64,000 bases of DNA from DATARH01 sp035534855 (lineage in GTDB: Bacteria > Pseudomonadota > Alphaproteobacteria > ATCC43930 > CGMCC-115725). Numbering within the stretch: the first letter of the stretch is position 1; every line of letters begins with the position of its first letter. Location of the stretch: contig DATLRD010000072.1 in NCBI GenBank assembly GCA_035534855.1, positions 1-64,000 of the forward strand, read 5' to 3'. Positions 1 to 7,761 of this stretch are shown here, one piece after another. Below the pieces are notes generated by a model that saw only the letters and a program-made list of their open reading frames with translations, was not told the origin of the DNA and made no database searches. The position numbers and the translations under genes are program-made.

Positions 1-232
1 CGAGCGGGCCGCGACCGTGCCGGTCGCCGAGCGCGAAGCCGACGAGGCAGCCGCCTCACTGCTCGGCATTTTGTGGGAGGAGGCGCTCGGCCAGCCAGCG
101 CTCGCCTCGTTTCTCGACCAGAACTGGCTGGAAGGGCTCGACCGCTCGGCCGCCGCGCATTTCACCGCCGTCGTGCGACGGTTAACCGATTTGGCCCTGC
201 CCTCGCCCTGTTTACTGCAAGACAAAATTTGA
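1..232 (+). CDS. C-terminal fragment of an unidentified protein (5' end outside window)
   Basis: The frame that reads from base 2 is open to the window edge and stops at 230-232, giving about 76 residues of a protein whose start lies upstream. A GTG at 17 is in frame but is probably internal, because the frame continues to the edge without a stop. The fragment is rich in Ala, Leu and Glu and looks helical; I see no membrane segment, metal motif or recognisable domain. Its high-GC codon use matches the bulk of the window and contrasts with the AT-rich stretch that follows. I do not recognise the family. Confidence 0.55.
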   Translation, partial: ERAATVPVAEREADEAAASLLGILWEEALGQPALASFLDQNWLEGLDRSAAAHFTAVVRRLTDLALPSPCLLQDKI

Positions 233-558
233 TGAAGGAAGACCATAAACCCCGCAACCCAAGGCACCGATCTCAGATAAATTTCGGTGCGGCATTGTGT
301 TTTCAGTAAATATTCATATCGATACGAATATAATTTTTAACATCGGTAAATATTTTCGCTGAAATTATTCCTGTATACCGGATGAATGGCCCCCCAATAC
401 AGCGACAACAATTTAGCCGGAAGGTGAACACCGGTAATCAAGCAAACGGGCAAGTGGACAAGCGGCTTTGGCGACGCTATCGTAAAGCCGATCGGGTAGG
501 TTGGAGTGCCTCTGGCGAAAGGTCGTTGTCGACCGACTCTGTAAAGCAGGATCAATTG
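233..558. other. AT-richer upstream region of the coiled-coil/cyclase pair
   Basis: Between the first stop and the preferred start of the coiled-coil gene lie about 325 bases, with a markedly AT-rich core at roughly 290-375 in an otherwise very GC-rich window. No RNA gene or repeat is evident. The AT-rich core is the natural place for the promoter of the two-gene unit downstream, but I cannot fix a -35/-10 pair with confidence. The frame of the coiled-coil protein is already open from an ATG at 382, so part of this stretch may be coding if that start is used. Confidence 0.45.
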
Positions 559-1281
559 ATGCGCACATTGAGCCAGGAGGCGAATAATCACCGCCAGGCG
601 GGAGAGTTGCCATTCGCCGACCTTGCTTCGTCGGCCCGCAATCGCAGAGCTGACATCGATCCTGAAACTCAGCTCCTCGAGTTGAGGCGATTGGTCGTTT
701 CGATGCGGGATGCGCTGGAGCGGACTCAGGCAACCGCAGATGCCGAACTGCAGGAGGTTCGACAGGCTTACGAGGCGGAGATCGAACAATCAAAGGCAGC
801 GATAGCTGCTGGTCGGGACGCAACCGAAGAGATACAGCGGCGCTCGTCCGAGGAGACGGCCCGCGCGGTTTCGAGCGCTCTTGCCGAGGCGGCGCAGTTG
901 CGCGAGACCATCCAGGCGATGCGCGCGGCGGCGATAAAGCAAACTGAGGATCACCAACGGCTGATGGCGGAACAAGCGAGTGCGAGCCGCGCCGAGACAC
1001 AGCAACTTCACGAAACAATTCGTCATTTGCGCAATATCCTCGAAGAGGAAAAAACGCACCACCGGGAAGGGCTGCGCGAACGGGCGGAAACAGGCCGCGC
1101 CGACTTGATCCAGCATCGCGAAACTATTCGTCGCTTGCGCGAAACTCTCGAGGAGCAGAGGGCGCAGCATGCCGACCGGCTGAACGCGCTGGAACGCGCC
1201 AAGGAAACGGAAATTTCCTCGTTGCGGGAGACAATTCAGGTTCTCAGAAGGAAGTTGGAGGCGCCACTTGTCCGACGGTGA
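559..1281 (+). CDS. coiled-coil protein coupled to an adenylate cyclase
   Basis: A 240-residue, highly charged protein made almost entirely of Glu/Arg/Gln/Ala heptad-like sequence. From about residue 40 to the C-terminus it reads as continuous coiled coil, with recurring segments of the form LRETI and IRxLRxxLEE. It has no signal peptide, membrane segment or catalytic motif. I chose the ATG at 559 because AGGA at 548-551 lies seven bases upstream. An in-frame ATG at 382 would add 59 residues but has no visible ribosome-binding site. The last 14 bases overlap the cyclase gene, so the two are probably translationally coupled. A scaffold or oligomerisation partner of the cyclase is inference; I do not recognise a named family. 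Confidence 0.7.
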   Translation: MRTLSQEANNHRQAGELPFADLASSARNRRADIDPETQLLELRRLVVSMRDALERTQATADAELQEVRQAYEAEIEQSKAAIAAGRDATEEIQRRSSEETARAVSSALAEAAQLRETIQAMRAAAIKQTEDHQRLMAEQASASRAETQQLHETIRHLRNILEEEKTHHREGLRERAETGRADLIQHRETIRRLRETLEEQRAQHADRLNALERAKETEISSLRETIQVLRRKLEAPLVRR

Positions 1282-3577
1282 TGTTGTCGCCCCGGTGGCG
1301 AGGCGAGCCCGGTCGAAGAAACATCTCCGCCAGGCGCGGGCGACGAGCGCGCGCCATTATGAGACCGTGCTGAATGTTGCCCGCCGGATTTCCGGACTGG
1401 ATTCGCTCGATCAGGTGCTCTACGCGCTGGTCGAAATGACCTCGGACGAAATCGGGTGCGACCGCAGCACCTTTTTCCTGTTCGATCCGGACGCAAACGA
1501 TCTGTTTTCGCGCGTAGCGCAGGGTCTGCGGTCGCGGGAGATTCGAATCTCGGCCAACGACGGCATCGCCGGCGCAGTCTATCAGTCGGGAAAGCCGATC
1601 GTCGTCGGCGATGCCGCCACCCATTCGCAGTTTGACGCGTCGGTCGACAAGCAGACCGGCTATACAACCCGCAGCCTGATGAGCGTTCCGCTGAAATCCG
1701 CCACGGGCGAGATTGTCGGCGTCGCGGAATGCCTTAACAAGAACGACGGGGAATTCACCGAGTACGACGTCAAGCTGCTTTCGGACATCGGCGATGTGGC
1801 GGTGCCCGCGTTGCGCAGTTCGCGGTTTATCGAGCGCATGACGCACGCCCGCGAGCAGGAGATGCTGTTCCTTGACGTGGTGACGGATATCACGTCGGAA
1901 ATCGATCTCGACGTCCTGCTCCACCGCGTGATGGCCGAAGTAACCCGAATCTTGGGCGCTGAACGGTCGACGCTGTTCCTCAGCGACGAGAAAACCAAGG
2001 AACTGTTCTCACGCGTTGCCCAGGGCCAGCAGGTCAGCGAGATCAGGCTGCCCAGCAACGTCGGAATCGCCGGGGCCGTCTTCACCACCGGAAAGACGAT
2101 CAACATTCCCCACGCCTATGCCGACCTGCGCTTCAACCCGCACTTCGACAAGGTCACCGGGTTTTTCACGCGCTCCATCCTCGCGGCACCGCTGACCAAC
2201 AAGGCCGGTAAAGTGATCGGCGTCACCCAGGCGCTGAACAAGATCGGAGGCCCGTTTACTCACGAGGACGAGTCGCGCCTCAAGGCGTTTACCGCCGAAG
2301 TCGCAATATCGCTCGAAAATGCCAAGCTTTTCAGCGATATCCAGAAAATGAAAAACTATAATGACAGCATGCTGCTCAGCATGGCAGACGGCGTGATTAC
2401 CCTGGACAGCGATCAGGTCGTGGTTACGTGTAACAATGCCGGCCTGAGAATTTTGCAATGCGCAAGCGGCGACATCGTTCGCAAGAAATTCGATGAGTTC
2501 TTCACCGGCAAGAATTCATGGTTGGTCGAACGGCTGGCCAAGGTGCAAAGCGAAGGACGCAACGACGTCCAGATGGATGTCGAAATAGACGTCGGTGGCA
2601 AGCCCACGGCGGTCAACATCTCGCTTCTGCCGCTGAAGACGGAAGCCGAGGAACAGCTCGGCACGATGATGATGATCTCCGACATCAGCATCGAGAAACG
2701 TGTAAAAGCCACGATGGCGCGTTACATGGACCCGACCATCGCGACCCAAATGTTCGAAAACACAGATACTGATGTTCTGGGTGGAACGAGCCGCCGAGCC
2801 ACGATCCTGTTCTCCGACATCCGTGGTTTTACCACGCTCACTGAGCATCTCGGCGCAAATGGTACGGTCACATTTCTTAATGAATATTTTGGTCTAATGG
2901 TTGAAGTCATCAGCAAATACGAAGGGATGCTCGATAAATTTATCGGCGACGCCATCATGGCGGCCTTTGGTCTCCCTCTCTCGCATGACGACGACGAGGA
3001 TCGGGCTGTGCAATGCGCGATCGTCATGATCCACGAGTGCCAGCGGTGGAGCGCAGAACGGGTAAGGGCCAATCAGCTGCCGGTGGATATGGGGATCGGC
3101 ATCAATACCGACATGATCGTATCGGGGAACATCGGCTCCGCGCGGCGCATGGACTACACGCTCATCGGCGATGGCGTGAATATCGCTTCCCGCCTTGAAA
3201 GTGCCTGCAAGGCTTATTCGGCTCGAATTCTGATCAGCGACAATACCCGCGACATGCTGCGCGGCACGTACCGGATGCGCGAGGTAGATCAGGTTATCGT
3301 CAAGGGTAAAACCGAGCCCGTAGGCGTGTATGAGGTACTCGATTATCATACCCCCGAAACCTTTCCCGACATGATGGATGTGATAAATTATTTTGGGGAT
3401 GGAATAATTCATTATAGAAAACGCGCTTTCCCGAAAGCGATCCGCCAATTCGAAGAAGCGCTGCGGCGAAATCCTTCCGATAAGCTTTCCCGGACCTATA
3501 TCGACCGTTGCCGGCTGTTGCTCGACAATCCTCCGCCGGAAGATTGGCACGGCGTTTGGGAGATGCACGAGAAATAG
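1268..3577 (+). CDS. GAF-GAF-PAS class III adenylate cyclase
   Basis: Predicted soluble cyclase of 769 residues making cAMP from ATP. In order: two GAF domains (about 25-185 and 200-355), a PAS-like segment (about 365-480), a class III catalytic domain (about 505-690) and a C-terminal TPR-like helical pair. Catalytic residues are in place: metal-binding Asp517 (in FSDIRGF) and Asp561 (in KFIGDAI), ATP-selecting Lys557 and Asp635, and transition-state Asn638 and Arg642. The arrangement resembles cyanobacterial CyaB-type enzymes. The start is TTG at 1268 with GGAG seven bases upstream, overlapping the coiled-coil gene by 14 bases. Ligands of the GAF domains cannot be read from sequence. Codons are visibly more AT-rich than in flanking genes. 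Confidence 0.88.
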   Translation: MSDGDVVAPVARRARSKKHLRQARATSARHYETVLNVARRISGLDSLDQVLYALVEMTSDEIGCDRSTFFLFDPDANDLFSRVAQGLRSREIRISANDGIAGAVYQSGKPIVVGDAATHSQFDASVDKQTGYTTRSLMSVPLKSATGEIVGVAECLNKNDGEFTEYDVKLLSDIGDVAVPALRSSRFIERMTHAREQEMLFLDVVTDITSEIDLDVLLHRVMAEVTRILGAERSTLFLSDEKTKELFSRVAQGQQVSEIRLPSNVGIAGAVFTTGKTINIPHAYADLRFNPHFDKVTGFFTRSILAAPLTNKAGKVIGVTQALNKIGGPFTHEDESRLKAFTAEVAISLENAKLFSDIQKMKNYNDSMLLSMADGVITLDSDQVVVTCNNAGLRILQCASGDIVRKKFDEFFTGKNSWLVERLAKVQSEGRNDVQMDVEIDVGGKPTAVNISLLPLKTEAEEQLGTMMMISDISIEKRVKATMARYMDPTIATQMFENTDTDVLGGTSRRATILFSDIRGFTTLTEHLGANGTVTFLNEYFGLMVEVISKYEGMLDKFIGDAIMAAFGLPLSHDDDEDRAVQCAIVMIHECQRWSAERVRANQLPVDMGIGINTDMIVSGNIGSARRMDYTLIGDGVNIASRLESACKAYSARILISDNTRDMLRGTYRMREVDQVIVKGKTEPVGVYEVLDYHTPETFPDMMDVINYFGDGIIHYRKRAFPKAIRQFEEALRRNPSDKLSRTYIDRCRLLLDNPPPEDWHGVWEMHEK

Positions 3578-3695
3578 AGACTGGCGAGCTGGCGCGGCGA
3601 CGGGCCGACGCCACCCCATCCGCAGGCACGAGCAGGTGCCGCAAGTCGCGGCCCCGAGGCGAACGAAGATATCCGCAACAATAAGGGAGCGCAGC

Positions 3696-4439
3696 ATGAA
3701 CCGGATCGATCTCGGCGGCCGGGTGGCGATCGTCACGGGCGCGGCACGCGGCATCGGGCGGGCGATCGCCAAGCGTTTCGCCGCCTCGGGCGCCCACGTC
3801 GCGATCTGGGACGTCGACGGCGCCGCCGCCAAGCAGGCGGCCGGCGCGATCACCGGGGCGATCGACCTGGTCGCAGACGTGACCGACCCGGCGGGGATCG
3901 CCGCCGCGCTTGCCGCCACCGAGGCGCGGCTGGGGGCACCCGACATCCTGGTCAACAATGCCGGCATCACCGGCCCCAACCACCCGCTCGACGAATACCC
4001 GACCGAGGCGTGGCGCCGGGTCGTCGAGATCGACCTGATCGGCGTGTTCAACTGCTGCCGCGCGGTCGTGCCGGCGATGCGGCGGCGCGATTACGGCCGC
4101 ATCATCAACATCGCCTCGATCGCCGGCAAGGAGGGCAACCCCAACGCCTCAGCCTATTCCGCGGCCAAGGCCGGGGTGATCGGGCTGACCAAATCGCTCG
4201 GCAAGGAATTGGCCGACACCGGCATCCGGGTCAATTGCGTGACCCCGGCCGCCGCCAAGACCGACATCTTCGCGCAGATGACCGAGGCCCAGATCGCCTA
4301 CATGCTGTCGAAAATCCCAATGGAACGGTTTGTCGGGGTCGACGAGATCGCCGCACTCGTCGCCTGGCTGGCGTCCGAGGAATGCTCGTTTTCGACCGGC
4401 GGCGTCTTCGACATCTCGGGCGGGCGGGCGACCTATTAG
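3696..4439 (+). CDS. SDR-family oxidoreductase (FabG-like)
   Basis: A 247-residue classical short-chain dehydrogenase. It has the nucleotide-binding TGAARGIG motif (residues 14-21), the structural NNAG motif (87-90) and the catalytic Ser141, Tyr154 (YSAAK) and Lys158. It would interconvert an alcohol and a ketone using NAD(P)H; the substrate is not readable. The C-terminal ISGG segment is typical of 3-oxoacyl-ACP reductase-like members, but this gene sits away from fatty-acid genes, so a catabolic role is equally likely. The start ATG at 3696 is chosen over a longer frame because AAGGGAG at 3683-3689 lies six bases upstream and the family N-terminus begins here. It converges on the deacetylase gene with 21 bases between stops. 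Confidence 0.85.
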   Translation: MNRIDLGGRVAIVTGAARGIGRAIAKRFAASGAHVAIWDVDGAAAKQAAGAITGAIDLVADVTDPAGIAAALAATEARLGAPDILVNNAGITGPNHPLDEYPTEAWRRVVEIDLIGVFNCCRAVVPAMRRRDYGRIINIASIAGKEGNPNASAYSAAKAGVIGLTKSLGKELADTGIRVNCVTPAAAKTDIFAQMTEAQIAYMLSKIPMERFVGVDEIAALVAWLASEECSFSTGGVFDISGGRATY

Positions 4440-4460
4440 CCGGCGCGCGCCGCTTCCCGG

Positions 4461-5369
4461 TCAGGCGGCGTGTTCCTTGGCCCAGCGCGCCACCTCGGCG
4501 TGGGTGGCAAACCACACCCCGCCGCGCGACCGGGCGAGCCGGATCAGCTCTTCGATGATCCAGATGCGCGAGCGATAGCCGATCACGTGCGGGTGCATCG
4601 TCAGCTGAAAAATGCCGCCATCGTCATAGGCGGCCTCGAACTCGCGGCGAAAGATGTCGAACACGTCGGCCGGCGGGGTGTAGGGCCGTAATGCCGAAAA
4701 CCGGTTCATCATCAAATATACCGCGTCGTCGCGCACCCACTCGACCGGCAGTTCGACGACCCCGCACGGCGCCCCGTCGAGCAGCAATTCGTAACAATCC
4801 TCGTCCGACATCAGCGAGGAATCGTAGAGCAGCCCCATCTCGGCTGCGATCGCCAGCGTGTTCCACGAGAAATCCCATGACGGGGTGCGCAGCCCGACCG
4901 GCCGCACGCCGCTGGTTTTTTCCAGCACATCGGCGGCGCGCAGCATCAGGTCGCGCTCGGCCTCGTAGGGCAGCACCGAGTTGAGCTCGTGGATCCAGCC
5001 GTGGATGCCGATCTCGTGCCCCTCGGCGACGATCCGGCGCTGTTCGTCGGGGTGGATCAGCGCGGTCACCGCCGGCACGTAGAACGTCCCCTTGACCTCG
5101 TACTTGGCGAGCAGGTCAAGGATGCGCGGCACCCCGACACGGGCGCCGAACTGGCCCCAGGCGAGCCGCCCGATCGATTTGCCGCCGTCACGCAGATCGC
5201 TGGTTTCGTGGTCGCTGTCGAACGACAGCGCGACCGCGCAGCGCGCGCCGCCCGGCCATTCGGCGGGGCGCAATTTGCGCCCAGCGCGCACCCGCTCAAC
5301 GAGCTTGCGCCAGTGTGCCTCGGGCCATTGCCACGGCTCGAGATCGGATTCCGGACGATCGGCAGTCAT
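4461..5369 (-). CDS. polysaccharide deacetylase (NodB-homology) family protein
   Basis: A 302-residue carbohydrate esterase family 4-type protein. It shows the metal-binding pair in a variant FDSDHE motif (Asp51, Asp53), the HGWIH motif (His123, His127) and a downstream RTPSWDFS segment that matches the arginine/tryptophan motif of the fold. It has no signal peptide or membrane segment, so it is probably cytoplasmic. The FDSDHE variant and lack of a signal are seen in the PuuE/allantoinase-like branch, which acts on small amides rather than cell-wall polymers; calling it a peptidoglycan deacetylase would be unsafe. It stands alone between a convergent SDR gene and the tRNA-Pro gene on the same strand. 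Confidence 0.8.
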   Translation of the reverse strand: MTADRPESDLEPWQWPEAHWRKLVERVRAGRKLRPAEWPGGARCAVALSFDSDHETSDLRDGGKSIGRLAWGQFGARVGVPRILDLLAKYEVKGTFYVPAVTALIHPDEQRRIVAEGHEIGIHGWIHELNSVLPYEAERDLMLRAADVLEKTSGVRPVGLRTPSWDFSWNTLAIAAEMGLLYDSSLMSDEDCYELLLDGAPCGVVELPVEWVRDDAVYLMMNRFSALRPYTPPADVFDIFRREFEAAYDDGGIFQLTMHPHVIGYRSRIWIIEELIRLARSRGGVWFATHAEVARWAKEHAA

Positions 5370-5396
5370 GCGGAGGCTCCCGATAGCGGCCGAGAG

Positions 5397-5473
5397 TGGT
5401 CGGAGCGGAGAGATTCGAACTCTCGACCCTCAGCACCCCATGCTGATGCGCTACCAGGCTGCGCTACGCTCCG
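5397..5473 (-). tRNA. tRNA-Pro (anticodon GGG)
   Basis: A full cloverleaf reads on the minus strand. The seven-base acceptor stem pairs CGGAGCG with CGCTCCG, with the C1-G72 pair typical of proline tRNAs. The D arm has GCGC stems, the anticodon stem is TCAGC/GCTGA with loop ATGGGGT (anticodon GGG), and the T arm is GAGAG/CTCTC with TTCGAAT. The CCA end is encoded (5397-5399). Length is 77 bases. A good promoter lies just upstream. Confidence 0.95.
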
Positions 5474-5500
5474 ACCGGGGCTCTGCTGGCAAGGTGGCGG

Positions 5501-5529
5501 ATCATATCGACCCCGAAGCGGCGGCGCAA
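5501..5529 (-). promoter_or_regulatory. sigma-70-type promoter of tRNA-Pro
   Basis: On the minus strand, TTGCGC (5529-5524) and TATGAT (5506-5501) are separated by exactly 17 bases. The predicted start near 5494 gives a leader of about 20 bases before the tRNA, which suits a stable RNA gene. Confidence 0.55.
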
Positions 5530-5756
5530 CGCGGCTGCGGCGCGTCGCGGAGCCAGGACCGACGATTTTCGCTCCCGTATCTGCACCCTGTTCGCTTTCG
5601 GGTTGATGAGGCCCCGGCAACCGCACGCATAATCAGCAACACGCGGCTTTTTCCGACCGGTTCAGGGGCCCCCTCATGCGGCGCCTTGTGCTTTTGGCGA
5701 TCGCACAGCTGTTCGATCCGTATAAATCAGCCAAGGACATCCCGAGTATCCGTCCG

Positions 5757-5777
5757 GGTCACGATCATTCCGTGACC
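5757..5777 (-). terminator. hairpin downstream of the ihfA-merR unit
   Basis: A perfect 7-bp inverted repeat (GGTCACG/CGTGACC) with a 7-base loop starts about 20 bases after the MerR-type stop codon. There is no clear T-run after it, so an intrinsic terminator is possible but not proven. Confidence 0.35.
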
Positions 5778-5797
5778 TGAAACAGCGCCCCGGCGGC

Positions 5798-6346
5798 TCA
5801 GGTCAGGCGGCGGCCGAGGGCCAGTTCGTTGAGCAACGCACGGATTTCGAGGAGATCGCGGCGCGCGCCTTCGAGCGCTTCCCGGTCGATCGGCGGCACG
5901 GGCGCAGCCGGCGCGCCGGCATCGGCCTCTATAGCTGGCGGCGAAGCGGGGGTAGCGCGCGGCGCACGCCCCGGCCGCGATGGCGGCTGCGGCGGCACCG
6001 GCTCAAGCGGGAACAGGCTCGCTTCGCCCGTTTCGGGCTCAGGCGCTTCCGCCGGGCCATCGTCGGACAGCCCGCCTTCGCGCAGCAGCTTCTGCACGCC
6101 GCGGATCGTGTACCCGTCCTGATAGAGGCATTGCCGGATGCGGCGCAGCAGCGCGATGTCTTCCGGCCGGTAATAGCGCCGGCCGCCGCCGCGCTTCAGC
6201 GGTTTCAGCTGCGGAAATTTTGATTCCCAGAAACGCAGGACATGCGCCGGCAGATCGAGGTCTTCGGCTACCTCGCCGATCGTGCGAAAGGCCGAGGCCC
6301 GTTTACTGGCGCGCCGGCCGCCTGGAGCCTCGTGTGCCTCGCTCAC
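5798..6346 (-). CDS. MerR-family transcriptional regulator
   Basis: A 182-residue protein with an N-terminal MerR winged helix-turn-helix (about residues 20-92; TIGEVAEDL, the LRFWE helix and the RRYYRPED wing). A Pro/Ala/Glu-rich linker follows, then a short C-terminal helix (about 150-180). It lacks the cysteine ligands of metal-sensing MerR proteins and any drug-binding domain. Its place directly after ihfA, with one base between the genes, is a conserved alphaproteobacterial pairing, so it is probably co-transcribed with ihfA. Its target is unknown. Confidence 0.85.
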   Translation of the reverse strand: MSEAHEAPGGRRASKRASAFRTIGEVAEDLDLPAHVLRFWESKFPQLKPLKRGGGRRYYRPEDIALLRRIRQCLYQDGYTIRGVQKLLREGGLSDDGPAEAPEPETGEASLFPLEPVPPQPPSRPGRAPRATPASPPAIEADAGAPAAPVPPIDREALEGARRDLLEIRALLNELALGRRLT

Positions 6347-6347
6347 C

Positions 6348-6680
6348 TCAGCGCGCGGACCCCCTGCCCGACCGTCCGCCGCCTGCCAGCGAATGGTTGA
6401 TCTGGTCCTTCAGCGCGTGCGAGGCACGAAACACAAGCACGCGGCGCGGGCTGATCGGCACCTCCTGGCCGGTCTTCGGGTTGCGGCCGACCCGCTGGCC
6501 CTTCTGGCGCACGGCAAAGCTGCCAAATGACGAGATCTTGACCATCTCGCCGCGTTCGAGGGCCCCGGATATCTCTGCGATCACCGATTCGACCAATTCG
6601 GCCGATTCGTTGCGCGACAACCCGACCTCTTGGTACACCGCCTCGGTCAGCTGAGCGCGGGTAACCGTCTGACCGGCCAT
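6348..6680 (-). CDS. ihfA: integration host factor alpha subunit
   Basis: A 110-residue HU/IHF-family DNA-bending protein. It has the dimerisation helices at the N-terminus, the FGSF segment (about 51-54) and the DNA-minor-groove arm with the GRNPKTGQEVPI motif whose proline intercalates DNA. The alpha-type identity rests on similarity to IhfA and on the following MerR-type gene, the usual alphaproteobacterial neighbour. IHF is a heterodimer with IhfB, whose gene is not in this window. The C-terminus has a Gly/Ser/Arg tail about ten residues longer than the E. coli protein. Confidence 0.93.
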   Translation of the reverse strand: MAGQTVTRAQLTEAVYQEVGLSRNESAELVESVIAEISGALERGEMVKISSFGSFAVRQKGQRVGRNPKTGQEVPISPRRVLVFRASHALKDQINHSLAGGGRSGRGSAR

Positions 6681-6780
6681 GACGCCCTCCCCCTACCTGT
6701 CGATCCGAGGTTAGACCGGCGGCAAAAGTTCGTCAAATTCCAAAGCGTTGTTGCCGGCAACTAATGTTGCGCGCGATTTT

Positions 6781-7746
6781 CTACCAGCGCACCAGGCTGG
6801 CGCCCCAGCTCAATCCGCCGCCCAACGCCTCCATCAGCACGAGGTGGCCGGGCTGAATGCGGCCATCGGCGACCGCCTCCGAAAGGGCAAGCGGGATCGA
6901 CGCCGCCGAGGTATTGGCGTGCCGTTCGATCGTTGTGACGATGCAGCGGGCCGGCAGGCCCAGCTTGCGACCGATCGCGTCGATGATTCGGCTGTTGGCC
7001 TGATGCGGCACCAGCCAGTCGAGGTCGGCGCCGGTATAGCCGGCGGCGACCAACACCTCGTCGACCACCCCACTCAGGCGCTGCACCGCCTGGCGGAACA
7101 CCTCGCGCCCTTCCATCCGCAAAAACCCGGTGGTGCGGGTAGACGATGGGCCGCCATCGACATAAAGGATGTCGTGGTAGCGCCCGTCGGTGTGCAGATG
7201 CGTCGCCAGCACCCCGCGCCCGCCGGGGCTGGGGTCGGGCACCGCATTCAGCACCAGCGCCCCGGCGCCGTCGCCGAACAGCACGCAGGTGCCACGGTCC
7301 TGCCAGTCGAGGATGCGGGAAAAGGTTTCGGCGCCGATCACCAGCGCGGTCCGCGCCTGGCCGAGCCGCAGCGCGTTATCAGCAACCGACAGCGCAAAGA
7401 TAAACCCCGAGCACACCGCCTGGATGTCGAACGCGGCGCCGCGTTTCATGCCCAGCTGCGCCTGAACCTTGGTGGCAGTCGCCGGAAATGTCTGGTCGGG
7501 TGTCGCGGTCGCCAGCACGATCAGATCGAGATCGTTTCCGCTCATCCCGGCATGGTCCAGCGCGCGCCGCGCGGCCGCGGTGGCCAGATCGGAGGTCAGC
7601 TCACCCGGCGCCGCGATGCGGCGCTCGGCGATGCCGGTACGCTGGCGTATCCATTCGTCCGACGTGTCGAGCCGGGCCGCCAGATCATGGTTGGTCAGCA
7701 CCTGCTCGGGGAGATAGCCGCCGCACCCGGCAATGAGCGAGCGCAA
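6781..7746 (-). CDS. fabH: 3-oxoacyl-[acyl-carrier-protein] synthase III
   Basis: A 321-residue KAS III enzyme that condenses acetyl-CoA with malonyl-ACP to begin fatty-acid synthesis. The catalytic triad is visible: Cys112 (in AVCSGF), His248 (in VPHQAN) and Asn278 (in ERHANTS). Length and the C-terminal GGGLSWGASL motif fit the family. It follows plsX with 15 bases between genes, as in many bacteria, linking acyl-chain initiation to phospholipid acyl transfer. It is transcribed towards ihfA, which begins about 100 bases beyond its stop. Confidence 0.96.
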   Translation of the reverse strand: MRSLIAGCGGYLPEQVLTNHDLAARLDTSDEWIRQRTGIAERRIAAPGELTSDLATAAARRALDHAGMSGNDLDLIVLATATPDQTFPATATKVQAQLGMKRGAAFDIQAVCSGFIFALSVADNALRLGQARTALVIGAETFSRILDWQDRGTCVLFGDGAGALVLNAVPDPSPGGRGVLATHLHTDGRYHDILYVDGGPSSTRTTGFLRMEGREVFRQAVQRLSGVVDEVLVAAGYTGADLDWLVPHQANSRIIDAIGRKLGLPARCIVTTIERHANTSAASIPLALSEAVADGRIQPGHLVLMEALGGGLSWGASLVRW

Positions 7747-7761
7747 CGCGGTTCTCGGCCG

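Larger units (their letters stand above)
5474..5797. other. 324-base intergenic region between MerR-type gene and tRNA-Pro
   Basis: This stretch holds the tRNA promoter at its left end and a perfect hairpin near the MerR-type stop codon. The remainder has no reading frame with family resemblance, no further tRNA and no repeat that I can see. Confidence 0.5.

Noticed and set aside
382..558. 59-residue N-terminal extension of the coiled-coil protein
   Set aside because: The ATG at 382 lacks a ribosome-binding site and the added residues do not resemble the rest of the protein; kept only as an alternative start.
1538..1556. tRNA-like GATTCGAATC sequence
   Set aside because: It is inside the first GAF domain in frame, with no acceptor, D or anticodon arm around it.
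5366..5626. 86-residue open frame across the tRNA-Pro gene
   Set aside because: It runs through the tRNA on the same strand and has no protein-like features.
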